Shown here piece after piece: positions 1 through 7,162 of a stretch of DNA of 19,745 nt; the first letter of the stretch is position 1, and every line of letters begins with the position of its first letter. Source of the DNA: an uncultured Lachnospiraceae bacterium (GTDB taxonomy: Bacteria; Bacillota; Clostridia; Lachnospirales; Lachnospiraceae); NCBI GenBank assembly GCA_958426095.1, contig CATZYB010000021.1, positions 1 through 19,745 of the forward strand, written 5' to 3'. The notes beneath the pieces are model-generated. The model was not told the DNA's origin. It did no database searches and worked only from the letters and a program-made list of their open reading frames with translations. Made by a program: the position numbers and the translations under genes.

Positions 1-206
1 GTAAAGAAGCAGATTTCGAGGTCACAGATCACATCGTTCTTTCTATGGAAGGCAATGACAAACTGAAAGCCATTACAGAAAAGAATGCGGACAGCATGAA
101 GAAAGATGTTCTTGCCGAAGAAATTGTTTTGGGAAGTACAGATGGTTATGTAAAAGAATGGAATATTAACGGTGAAATAGTTACATTGGGCGTTAGAAAA
201 GCCTGA
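1..206 (+). CDS. ileS: Isoleucyl-tRNA synthetase, C-terminal end (partial)
   Basis: This is the last 67 codons of a gene entering from the left; the reading frame begins at base 3 and ends with TGA at 204-206. The peptide (…EADFEVTDHIVLSMEGNDK…, …LAEEIVLGSTDGY…, ending GVRKA) resembles the extreme C-terminal domain of long bacterial IleRS, with the pattern V-T-D-x-I-x-L-x-hydrophobic-x-G-(N/D)-x-x-L followed by L-A-x-x-I. IleRS charges tRNA-Ile in the cytoplasm. No catalytic motif lies inside the window, so the call rests only on tail similarity remembered from the family. glgP starts 27 bp downstream with no terminator between, so some read-through is possible. Confidence 0.75.
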   Translation, partial: KEADFEVTDHIVLSMEGNDKLKAITEKNADSMKKDVLAEEIVLGSTDGYVKEWNINGEIVTLGVRKA

Positions 207-233
207 GAATGCAAGATAGTGGAGGGAATCTTA

Positions 234-2729
234 TTGGAAACGAATAAAGAAACCGTAGTAGAGAACCCGACAGCAATTGGTTTTGACAAAGAAGTTTTTA
301 AGAAAAATGTTTTAGATAATTTAAAATCCCTGTTCCGGAAGACAATGGATACGGCAAGTCAGCAGGAAATTTTTCAGGCGGTGGCCTTTGAGGTAAAAGA
401 TCTGATCATTGACCGGTGGCTTGCCACCCAGAAGGCCTATAAAGAACAGGATGCAAAATATGTATATTATCTGTCTATGGAATTTTTGATGGGCCGTGCC
501 CTCGGAAACAATCTCATCAACCTGTGCTGCTATGAAGAGGTGGCGGAGGTTCTTGAGGAACTTGGATTGGATATCAATGTATTAGAAGACCAGGAGCCGG
601 ATGCGGCTCTTGGCAACGGCGGACTGGGACGTCTGGCTGCCTGTTTTATTGAATCTTTATCAACATTGAATTATCCGGTGTATGGCTGTGGTATCCGTTA
701 TAAATACGGTATGTTTAAGCAGGAGATCCACGACGGTTATCAGGTAGAAGTGCCGGATAACTGGCTGGAAAATGGAAATCCATTTGAAATTAAACGTCCA
801 GAATATACTCAGACGGTTAAATTCGGCGGTTATGTCCGTATCGAGTGGGATGCGGAACGTCAGAGAAATCGTTTTATTCATGATGGTTATCAGGCCGTCC
901 AGGCCGTACCATACGATATTCCGGTCGTTGGATACGGCAACAATGTCGTCAATGCTCTGCGAATCTGGGATGCACAGCCGATCCAGGAATTTAATCTGGC
1001 GTCCTTTGATAAGGGCGATTATCTTCATGCGGTGGAGCAGGAGAATCTGGCGAAGAATATTGTTGACGTGCTTTATCCGAATGACAATCATTACAGCGGC
1101 AAAGAACTTCGTCTGAAACAGCAGTATTTCTTCGTATCGGCCAGCGTTCAGCAGGCGATCAAAAAATATAAAGAGGCCCATTCAGATTTGCATAAATTGC
1201 CGGAAAAAGTCTGTTTCCAGTTAAATGATACCCATCCGACCGTCACTGTACCGGAATTGATGCGTATTCTCCTGGATGAAGAAGGCATGGAATGGGATGA
1301 AGCGTGGGATATTACAACAAAATGCTGCGCTTATACAAACCATACGATTATGGCAGAGGCTCTGGAAAAATGGCCGGTAGATTTATTTATGCGTCTCCTT
1401 CCGAGAATTTATCAGATTGTACAGGAGATCAACCGCCGTTTTCTCATTGAAGTGGAAGAGAGATATCCAAATCAGTACAATAAGATCCGGAGTATGGCCA
1501 TTCTCTATGAAGGTCAGGTCCGCATGGCCAATATGGCGATCGTGGCCGGTTTTTCTGTCAATGGCGTAGCCCGGCTGCATACAGAAATTCTTGAAAAACG
1601 TGAATTGAGAGATTTCTATGAAATGATGCCTGAGAAATTCAACAATAAAACAAACGGTATTACTCAGAGACGTTTCCTGCTCCACGGAAATCGGCTGCTC
1701 GCTTCCTGGGTTACAGAGAAGATCGGAACCGATCAGTGGATTACGGACCTGCCGCTGCTCAAAGGTCTGGAAGCTTATGCGGATGATGAGAAAGCACAGC
1801 AGGAATTTATGGATATTAAATATAAAAATAAACTGCGTCTGGCCCAATATATTAAAGAGCATAATAATATCGACGTAGACCCGAATTCTATTTTTGACGT
1901 TCAGGTAAAACGTTTACATGAATACAAACGTCAGTTATTGAATATTCTGCATGTTATGTATCTGTATAATCAGATGAAGGCCAACCCGGAGCTGGATTTT
2001 TATCCGACCACATTTATTTTCGGCGCGAAAGCGGCCGCAGGCTATAAACGGGCTAAGGAAACCATTAAATTGATCAATTCTGTAGCGGATGTGGTCAATA
2101 ACGACCCGGATATCCGCGGACGGATCAAGGTTGTATTCATCGAAAACTATCGGGTTTCCAATGCGGAGATCATTTTCGCAGCCAGCGATGTATCTGAACA
2201 GATTTCTACGGCAAGTAAGGAAGCTTCAGGCACAGGCAACATGAAGTTCATGTTAAATGGTGCGGTGACATTGGGAACGATGGACGGAGCCAATGTGGAG
2301 ATCGTTGAAGAAGTCGGCGCAGAAAATGCCTTTATCTTTGGTATGTCTTCTGAGGAAGTCATGGCCTATGAAGCTAATGGCGGCTATCATCCGGAAGAGA
2401 TTTACCGTAACGATCCGGATATCCACAAGATTCTCAATCAGTTGGTGGATGGAACTTTCAGTCATGGCGACCGGGAAATGTTCCGGGAAATTTACAATTC
2501 TTTCCTGGCTCCTTCCTATGGACGGGCAGATCAGTATTTCATTTTAAAAGATTTCCGTTCCTATGCGGAAGCTCGTGAACGGGTAAATAAAGCTTATCAG
2601 GATAAGGCCCATTGGGCGAAGATGGCTATGCTCAACACGGCAAACTCCGGTAAATTTACTTCTGACAGAACTATTGAAGAATATGTCAGAGATATCTGGC
2701 ATCTGAAAAAGATTCAGGTAACACTTTAA
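234..2729 (+). CDS. glgP: Glycogen/maltodextrin phosphorylase
   Basis: A complete GT35 alpha-glucan phosphorylase of 831 residues, the usual length for this family. It releases glucose-1-phosphate from alpha-1,4-glucan ends in the cytoplasm using pyridoxal phosphate. The PLP site is clear: GTGNMKFMLNGA, with the Schiff-base lysine at about residue 671. The N-terminal region has the family signature YLSMEFLMGRALGNN, then DAALGNGGLGRLAACF and, later, VKRLHEYKRQLLN. I place the start at TTG 234, because GGAGGG at 221-226 is a well-spaced ribosome site for it. The longer reading from GTG 219 would overlap that site. The gene follows ileS closely and ends in a strong hairpin terminator. No glgA, glgC or glgB is visible nearby, so this may be a stand-alone storage-glucan gene. 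Confidence 0.97.
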   Translation: METNKETVVENPTAIGFDKEVFKKNVLDNLKSLFRKTMDTASQQEIFQAVAFEVKDLIIDRWLATQKAYKEQDAKYVYYLSMEFLMGRALGNNLINLCCYEEVAEVLEELGLDINVLEDQEPDAALGNGGLGRLAACFIESLSTLNYPVYGCGIRYKYGMFKQEIHDGYQVEVPDNWLENGNPFEIKRPEYTQTVKFGGYVRIEWDAERQRNRFIHDGYQAVQAVPYDIPVVGYGNNVVNALRIWDAQPIQEFNLASFDKGDYLHAVEQENLAKNIVDVLYPNDNHYSGKELRLKQQYFFVSASVQQAIKKYKEAHSDLHKLPEKVCFQLNDTHPTVTVPELMRILLDEEGMEWDEAWDITTKCCAYTNHTIMAEALEKWPVDLFMRLLPRIYQIVQEINRRFLIEVEERYPNQYNKIRSMAILYEGQVRMANMAIVAGFSVNGVARLHTEILEKRELRDFYEMMPEKFNNKTNGITQRRFLLHGNRLLASWVTEKIGTDQWITDLPLLKGLEAYADDEKAQQEFMDIKYKNKLRLAQYIKEHNNIDVDPNSIFDVQVKRLHEYKRQLLNILHVMYLYNQMKANPELDFYPTTFIFGAKAAAGYKRAKETIKLINSVADVVNNDPDIRGRIKVVFIENYRVSNAEIIFAASDVSEQISTASKEASGTGNMKFMLNGAVTLGTMDGANVEIVEEVGAENAFIFGMSSEEVMAYEANGGYHPEEIYRNDPDIHKILNQLVDGTFSHGDREMFREIYNSFLAPSYGRADQYFILKDFRSYAEARERVNKAYQDKAHWAKMAMLNTANSGKFTSDRTIEEYVRDIWHLKKIQVTL

Positions 2730-2735
2730 AAAAAA

Positions 2736-2780
2736 CTCCTGCGAAAAAGCTGGAAATGCTTTTTCGCAGGAGCCTTTTTT
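2736..2780. terminator. Strong, probably bidirectional rho-independent terminator
   Basis: A perfect 15-bp stem (2736-2750 with 2758-2772) closes a 7-base loop. It is followed by six T on the plus strand (2775-2780) and mirrored by a run of A before the stem (2729-2735), which is a T tract on the minus strand. It ends glgP, and on the minus strand lies just beyond the histidine kinase remnant, whose stop codon (2779-2781) overlaps the T tract. Confidence 0.93.
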
Positions 2781-3266
2781 ATTTGGGTGGGAAGTCTAAA
2801 GTGATGATGAGGCAGCCATCCCGGCAGCAGGCATCAATATGGCCATGCATTTCTTCGGTCAGCGTTTTCGCAATGGAGAGCCCCAATCCGGTGGAATGAC
2901 TGCCGCTGGAGACGGTGTAAAAGCGGTCAAAAAGATGACCGACCTGTATTTCATCGAGTCCGGGAGCATGGTTTATAAAACGAAGAGTTCCGTATTCATC
3001 CATTCGGACAGAAAAATCACTATCACTGTACTTGGCCGCATTACTGACAATATTCGACAAAATTCGAGATAGCGCCGTGGGGTTCAGATAACGGAAGACC
3101 TCTTTTTTTGGCAACTGGATGTCGGGTTCGATACCGGATTTTTTAAATGTTCCATAATAGCCGGCCAGACATTCTTCCAGAGCGCATGTCAGAGAAAGAT
3201 TTTCCACAAACATAAGATTAAAGCAGCCAGTAATACGGTACATAATACATAAAGTAATGGAATCAT
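2779..3266 (-). pseudogene. Sensor histidine kinase with an internal, frameshifting deletion
   Basis: The gene begins well: an AAAGGAG ribosome site (about 3272-3278) and ATG 3266 open a reading frame starting MIPLLYVLCTVLLAALILC, a membrane anchor. It stops after 25 codons at TGA 3191-3189. In another frame, from about 3200 down to TAA 2781, lies a good HATPase_c domain: N-box RILSNIVSNAAKYS, the loop LFDRFYTV, and the G-box STGLGLSIAK. Kinases of this cassette type are normally about 300 residues, with the DHp helix pair and the phospho-acceptor His between these two parts. Those roughly 140 residues are missing. The ATPase part could only start alone from ATG 3243, which has no ribosome site. 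I infer an internal deletion that inactivated the kinase; an ATPase-only protein is the alternative. Confidence 0.8.
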
Positions 3267-3276
3267 AAAAACTCCT

Positions 3277-4101
3277 TTATTGAATATCCTTTTTTCGGAA
3301 ACTGAAGATGCCGAGAACGTTGGACAGGATGATAATGATCACCGAATAAATGCCCATCCGAATCGGGTGAAGGGCCTCCAGATTGGCAATCTGGACACAT
3401 TGACCGCTTGGAAGGAAATCTAAGAAAAACTGGTAGATTTCCCGTTTTATCCCTGAAATATAGTTTGGATTCGGCGTCATTTCAATGGACATCTCTCCAT
3501 CAGTCATCACCGCGGCTTCAATCATTTCCGGTTGAACGAGGGCGGAGTAGAGGAGGATCGTCACAAAAAACAGAGCAAATGCTGTCAAAACACAGATCAT
3601 AACGGTATGAGCTTTGTTGGAACAGAGCATACCGACCAGATTGAAGATGGAAGCATAGGAAATCGCAGCGAGGATGCTGTCAAAAAACAACAATCCAAGG
3701 ATATCGACGGATATTTCCGGCATTCCAAACAGTGGGACGCCGATGGCAAGATTTATTGCAGCTCCCCAGATGCAAAGCAACAATCCGCTGGCGGCACAGG
3801 TGATAAAATTAGCTGTATAAATGTTTTGTCTGCTTTGACCGGTAATGATTTTATTTCGTATTGTACCGTCATTGTAATCGGTTCCGGTAAATAAACTGAT
3901 CAGGACAGACAGAGCGATACCGATTATAAATAAAAATGTAAAGAGCAGACTCTCTACAGGCAGTTTGCCGCCATAAGCCATCATTGCGTCATAAGATGAA
4001 AAAAGCATTATGCCGTTCCAAAGGAGCAGAGAGGCCAAGGCGAGACCGAAAGAAGGCGTGTTTCTTAATCGGATGAAATTTGAACGAAGCAGTTTACGCA
4101 T
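3277..4101 (-). CDS. ABC-2 type transporter permease (BcrB-like)
   Basis: A 274-residue integral membrane protein with about six hydrophobic segments (around residues 15-33, 50-72, 97-122, 131-155, 160-186 and 247-267), the size and topology of BcrB-like permeases that pair with a BcrA-type ATPase. Such pairs usually export or give protection from peptide antibiotics, but the substrate here cannot be read from sequence. I chose ATG 4101 because AGGAGGT at 4109-4115 precedes it at good spacing; a GTG at 4110 overlaps that ribosome site and is unlikely. The start overlaps the end of the ATPase gene by 8 bases, so translational coupling is likely. The kinase remnant's ribosome site overlaps this gene's stop. 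Confidence 0.85.
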   Translation of the reverse strand: MRKLLRSNFIRLRNTPSFGLALASLLLWNGIMLFSSYDAMMAYGGKLPVESLLFTFLFIIGIALSVLISLFTGTDYNDGTIRNKIITGQSRQNIYTANFITCAASGLLLCIWGAAINLAIGVPLFGMPEISVDILGLLFFDSILAAISYASIFNLVGMLCSNKAHTVMICVLTAFALFFVTILLYSALVQPEMIEAAVMTDGEMSIEMTPNPNYISGIKREIYQFFLDFLPSGQCVQIANLEALHPIRMGIYSVIIIILSNVLGIFSFRKKDIQ

Positions 4102-5008
4102 GGTCTTCACCTCCTATCAGACGTATATAATAACTTTCCAGACTTTCGTCTTTTTCATTGATACTTATAATCTTACAGTTTTCCTTAGCGAGATTCAGGG
4201 CCATATCCGTAATATCCGTGCGGCCGTAAATATCTGCTTCCGTGTCAGAGATGATCGTGTATTCCAAATGTACTCTATCCAGATAACGAGTCAAAATCCG
4301 GGTGTCGGAAACCTCGATGTGCATGCATTTGCGGCAGGCCGCTTCCAGCTCTTCGGCGCTGATTTCCCGGACAATGTGGCCTTTGTCGATAAAGCCGTAA
4401 TGGGTGGCCAGTTTGGACAACTCATCCAGTATATGGCTGGATATCAAAAAGGTCATCTGGTGTTCACGGTTCAGTTTTAAAATCAGTTCCCGGATTTCAA
4501 TAATTCCCTGAGGGTCGAGACCGTTGACTGGTTCGTCCAGAACGAGAAAATCCGGGTCTCCGGCCAGGGCAATGGCAATGCCCAGACGCTGGCGCATACC
4601 CAGAGAGAAATTTTTCGCTTTCTTTCGGCCGGTGTGGCTAAGACCAACCAGGTCGAGAAGTTCGTCGATTCCTTCAAAGGAAGGTTTGCCCAGAATGATA
4701 TATTGATGTTTCAGATTTTCTTTAGCGTTCATATTCAGATAAATGGATGGGGTTTCTACAACAGCGCCTATGCGGCGTCTGACATCGTACAGATTTCTGT
4801 CTGTATGCTTCTTTCCGTAGAGTGTATATTCTCCCGAAGAAGGTGACTGAAGGCCGCAGATAAGGCGGATCAAGGTTGTTTTTCCTGCACCATTTTTTCC
4901 AACGAATCCATAAATAGCGCCCTTTGGAACCTTCATGCTCAGGTTGTCCAGCGCCTTAAAATGGCCGTAATGTTTTGAGAGAGCCTGGGTTGTCAATGCA
5001 TATTCCAT
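4094..5008 (-). CDS. ABC transporter ATP-binding protein (BcrA/lantibiotic-protection type)
   Basis: A 304-residue ATPase with Walker A GKNGAGKT (37-44), a signature motif FSLGMRQ (134-140), Walker B FLVLDEP with catalytic Glu159, and switch His192 in ISSHIL. The usual Q-loop glutamine appears as Glu (VVETPS, near 85). The C-terminal extension of about 80 residues is typical of BcrA-like proteins. It should energise the permease encoded directly downstream, at the inner face of the membrane. ATG 5008 has GGAGG at 5016-5020. It follows the response regulator gene after an 87-bp gap holding three tandem repeats, so it may have its own regulated promoter. Confidence 0.93.
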   Translation of the reverse strand: MEYALTTQALSKHYGHFKALDNLSMKVPKGAIYGFVGKNGAGKTTLIRLICGLQSPSSGEYTLYGKKHTDRNLYDVRRRIGAVVETPSIYLNMNAKENLKHQYIILGKPSFEGIDELLDLVGLSHTGRKKAKNFSLGMRQRLGIAIALAGDPDFLVLDEPVNGLDPQGIIEIRELILKLNREHQMTFLISSHILDELSKLATHYGFIDKGHIVREISAEELEAACRKCMHIEVSDTRILTRYLDRVHLEYTIISDTEADIYGRTDITDMALNLAKENCKIISINEKDESLESYYIRLIGGEDHA

Positions 5009-5052
5009 GGTATAGCCTCCTTGTATTTGATAGGATCATTTTATATGAAACA

Positions 5053-5088
5053 TGTTAAGAAGGCGGTAAAGAAGATGGTAAAGAAAAT
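5053..5088 (-). promoter_or_regulatory. Three tandem 12-bp direct repeats, candidate response-regulator binding sites
   Basis: On the minus strand the hexamers TTTACC (5082-5077), TTTACC (5070-5065) and TTAACA (5058-5053) recur at exactly 12-bp steps, each preceded by a TTC-like triplet. On the plus strand the last two 12-bp units (5065-5076, 5077-5088) differ at only one base. The array lies just upstream of an AT-rich TATAAAAT stretch and the ABC ATPase start. OmpR/PhoB-family regulators commonly bind direct repeats near this period, so this is a plausible site for the neighbouring regulator. Binding is inferred. Confidence 0.5.
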
Positions 5089-5095
5089 ATAAAGA

Positions 5096-5770
5096 TTATA
5101 TTTCGTTTTCTTTTAATTTAAAGCCAATACCCCAAACTGCTTCGATATAATCTTTGCCATTAATGGCCCGAAGTTTCCTTCGGAGGTTACTGATATGAAC
5201 TTTTAAAGAGCTTTCCATACAGTCCGGAGTATCCATACTGATTCGGTCCAGAATAACAGACTTTGTCATGACTTGATCCGGATTCTGCATGAGAAGCTTT
5301 AAAATGGCAAATTCTGTCTTTGTTAAGTGTACATTTGTTGATTCAATGGAAACCCTGTGACTTTGTGTATCAAGAAGAATATCATCAAAGGTCAGCAGAG
5401 TGTTGTTTTTTTCAAATGTATGCCGGGGGCGGAGCTGTACGGTAATCCTTGCAAGCAGTTCCCTGATCTCGAAAGGTTTCGTCAGATAATCGGCGGCGCC
5501 ATTCAGCAAAACGCTAACTTTATTTTCAATATCCATTTTGGCGCTGATGACAATGACAGGAATATCCCTGATTTTTTCTAATACTTCTTCACCGCTTTGA
5601 CCCGGAAGCATCAGGTCAAGCAGGACTAAATCCGGACGGATCTGGTCAAAGAGCATAAGCGCTTCTGTTCCCGAATAGGCCCGAAGGACGGAATAACCGG
5701 CCCGGCTCAGAACTTCTTCCAGCATATTTCCTATATAACAATCATCGTCAACAACAGCTATCGTATACAT
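5096..5770 (-). CDS. OmpR/PhoB-family response regulator
   Basis: A 224-residue two-component regulator. The receiver domain has the acidic pocket DDD at 8-10, the phospho-acceptor Asp52 in LVLLDLMLPG, the switch Ser76 in VISAK, and Lys98 in LTKPF. The C-terminal winged helix (about 128-222) ends in the usual VWGIGFKL hairpin. It probably controls the adjacent ABC genes in response to a membrane-acting compound. I start it at ATG 5770 (MYTIAVVDDD), the normal start for receivers; an in-frame TTG at 5782 would add VKL but has no better ribosome site. AAGG lies about 12 bases upstream, which is weak. Its partner kinase gene downstream is broken, so phosphorylation may come from another kinase or may be lost. 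Confidence 0.93.
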   Translation of the reverse strand: MYTIAVVDDDCYIGNMLEEVLSRAGYSVLRAYSGTEALMLFDQIRPDLVLLDLMLPGQSGEEVLEKIRDIPVIVISAKMDIENKVSVLLNGAADYLTKPFEIRELLARITVQLRPRHTFEKNNTLLTFDDILLDTQSHRVSIESTNVHLTKTEFAILKLLMQNPDQVMTKSVILDRISMDTPDCMESSLKVHISNLRRKLRAINGKDYIEAVWGIGFKLKENEI

Positions 5771-5782
5771 CAATTTCACCAA

Positions 5783-6042
5783 CCTTATTTTTGTCAGGTG
5801 ATTTCATTCTATCATGTAGTTTTATGAAAACCAAGATTTGGGGAAAGGAATTAAGAAACTTGCAAGATTTGCCGCGCGCAAAGAAAAAATCTTGCGCGTC
5901 AGATTGTGGTTTTGCAGAACGGGACAGCCCGGTGTTATGCGTCGGCAACAAACCAAATGAAATCGATTCAGCAGGACATTGAACGGATCAAAAAGGTTGT
6001 CGCCGGGCATAGTGAAAAATTGTATGAAATTTCTGCATGATC
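5783..6042. other. Gene-poor interval between the response regulator and the DUF2812 gene
   Basis: No convincing gene lies here. On the plus strand an open stretch ends at TGA 6038-6040 and contains ATG 5957 with 27 codons (MKSIQQDIERIKKVV…), a charged, coiled-coil-like peptide with no ribosome site. It could be the tail of a decayed gene. At 5862-5895 two alternative inverted repeats compete: GCAAGATTT (5862-5870) with AAATCTTGC (5887-5895), and CGCGCAA (5875-5881) with TTGCGCG (5892-5898). These would form hairpins upstream of the response regulator promoter. I cannot assign a function. Confidence 0.35.
5791..5824 (-). promoter_or_regulatory. Probable sigma-A promoter of the response regulator operon
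   Basis: On the minus strand a TTGGTT box is followed after 17 bases by TAGAAT, about 30 bases upstream of the response regulator start. The -10 box matches consensus at five of six positions; the -35 box is weaker. Confidence 0.4.
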
Positions 6043-6678
6043 TTAGAAAAAGGTATTAAGCACCAGACAGAAAACAAGTATCAGCAAAACCAGTGGAAAG
6101 ACGATCTGAGCAGGCGGCGTAGATCCGGTCTTTTCACCCTGACGTATGTGCTTGACGTTTTTCAGAGCTATCGAAAATGTTGCTGAAAGGATAAGCATTG
6201 CGGCCGCTTCCGCTATAAGAGTGAGATTTTGAACATTGACCGGGCCGTGACGATACAGGACTGTGACTATACATAAAAGGCCGCTGAGCAAAGTGAGTAT
6301 GGATAAGGCACGAAGACCTCCGCACCAGCGGTTTTCCATGGCATAAAGTGAATCGCGGTCCGTATAGATCTTTACGTCTTCCAGAGAAAGTCCGGCTTCA
6401 TATGGGCGGCGGAAATAGTGCCAACCGTTAAAAGTAGAGTTTATATATTCCCATCCGGCATCCTGAAAGCATTCGATATAGCGGTCTTTATCGGCAATTT
6501 TAGGACAGTAATCTAATTGATAGATATAGCGGACACTGTCGTCCCTGCAGAATGTCGAGTGAAAACAGCCGCCTTTGATCAATTGAAGTCCGTTTTTTGA
6601 AGCTTCGTTCAGGTCGTTTTCTTCACGTTCGTATTCCCAGACACCATAGAATTTATGGCTTGTAATAATATCTTTCAT
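6043..6678 (-). CDS. DUF2812 domain membrane protein
   Basis: A 211-residue protein whose N-terminal half (about 1-115) resembles DUF2812. Recognisable parts are an early E-x-E-x-N-x-L-N-E segment, repeated aromatic and charged blocks, and the motif AGWEYINSTFNGWHYFRR. The rest carries three hydrophobic segments (about 120-141, 152-172 and 190-211), so it is probably a small inner-membrane protein with a cytoplasmic N-terminal domain. Its biochemical role is unknown. It starts 4 bp after padR, and its ribosome site AGGAGG lies inside the last codons of padR. DUF2812 genes are typically paired with PadR regulators, so this is probably the repressor's main target and part of its operon. Confidence 0.82.
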   Translation of the reverse strand: MKDIITSHKFYGVWEYEREENDLNEASKNGLQLIKGGCFHSTFCRDDSVRYIYQLDYCPKIADKDRYIECFQDAGWEYINSTFNGWHYFRRPYEAGLSLEDVKIYTDRDSLYAMENRWCGGLRALSILTLLSGLLCIVTVLYRHGPVNVQNLTLIAEAAAMLILSATFSIALKNVKHIRQGEKTGSTPPAQIVFPLVLLILVFCLVLNTFF

Positions 6679-6682
6679 CGCA

Positions 6683-7009
6683 TTAGTCCTCCTTGACTAT
6701 TTTTTTTGAAATTTCTACCAGATGCTTTAAACGCTGGATTTCCTGTTCTAAAACCTCCCGGCCCGAGTCTGTTAATTCATAAAGTCTTTTGCGCTTATCA
6801 TCGGGATTATCACTGAGAGTTTCCCGGATCCATCCTTTTTTCATCATATTTCCGGTGGCGCCATACATAGTGCCGGAACCGATCTTTACATTTCCCTGTG
6901 AAAGTTCTGCTGTCCGCTGCATGATACCATAACCATGGTTTGGATGGTCATACAGGCAGAGAAGTATATAAAAATAACTTTCAGTCAGAGGTTCATATTT
7001 TTTAAACAT
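6683..7009 (-). CDS. PadR-family transcriptional repressor
   Basis: A 108-residue winged-helix protein beginning MFKKYEPLTESYFYILLCLY, with the typical PadR core …HGYGIMQ…, …GSGTMYGATGNMMKKGWI…, then a DDKRKRLYELTDSGREVL wing and a C-terminal helix for dimerisation. PadR proteins bind palindromic DNA and are usually autoregulatory, released by phenolics, antibiotics or other small ligands; the ligand here is unknown. I chose ATG 7009 because AGGAGGA lies directly upstream (about 7015-7021). A longer reading from 7099 would run through the promoter and operator and is rejected. It forms a tight two-gene operon with the DUF2812 gene. Confidence 0.9.
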   Translation of the reverse strand: MFKKYEPLTESYFYILLCLYDHPNHGYGIMQRTAELSQGNVKIGSGTMYGATGNMMKKGWIRETLSDNPDDKRKRLYELTDSGREVLEQEIQRLKHLVEISKKIVKED

Positions 7010-7045
7010 TTGTATCCTCCTGTGCTGCAATACATATGTCGAGTG

Positions 7046-7099
7046 ACGATATATCATCTTTAGATATATCGTATCACGATATATGTCGTTTGTCAACAT
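7046..7099 (-). promoter_or_regulatory. padR promoter with nested inverted-repeat operators
   Basis: On the minus strand a perfect TTGACA (7096-7091) is followed after 17 bases by TACGAT (about 7073-7068). Two perfect inverted repeats overlap it. One has arms ATATATCGT (7064-7072) and ACGATATAT (7076-7084) with a 3-base centre. The other has arms ACGATATATC (7046-7055) and GATATATCGT (7063-7072) with a 7-base centre. They share the middle arm, so binding at both would occlude the -10 region. Autorepression by PadR is inferred from this position. Confidence 0.7.
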
Positions 7100-7100
7100 A

Positions 7101-7150
7101 TATAAAATAATCCCCCAGTCACGGATAAATATTCCGGTGATGGGGGGATT
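7101..7150 (-). terminator. Probable rho-independent terminator of mgtE
   Basis: A GC-rich imperfect hairpin pairs AATCCCCC (7109-7116) with GGGGGATT (7143-7150), continuing inward through GTCAC/GTGA and GG/CC pairs with small bulges. On the minus strand it is followed by a T-rich tail (TTATTTTATATAT). It lies directly downstream of the mgtE stop. Confidence 0.7.
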
Positions 7151-7162
7151 TAAAAGATTCTG

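Noticed and set aside
660..1181. Antisense 173-codon ORF inside glgP
   Set aside because: It is a mirror of a well-conserved glgP region with no ribosome site and no recognisable domain; the same applies to the antisense ORF at 1383-1862.
5791..6010. ORFs of about 60 codons on both strands between the response regulator and DUF2812 genes
   Set aside because: No ribosome sites, no recognisable domains, and heavy overlap with one another; treated as non-coding or decayed sequence.
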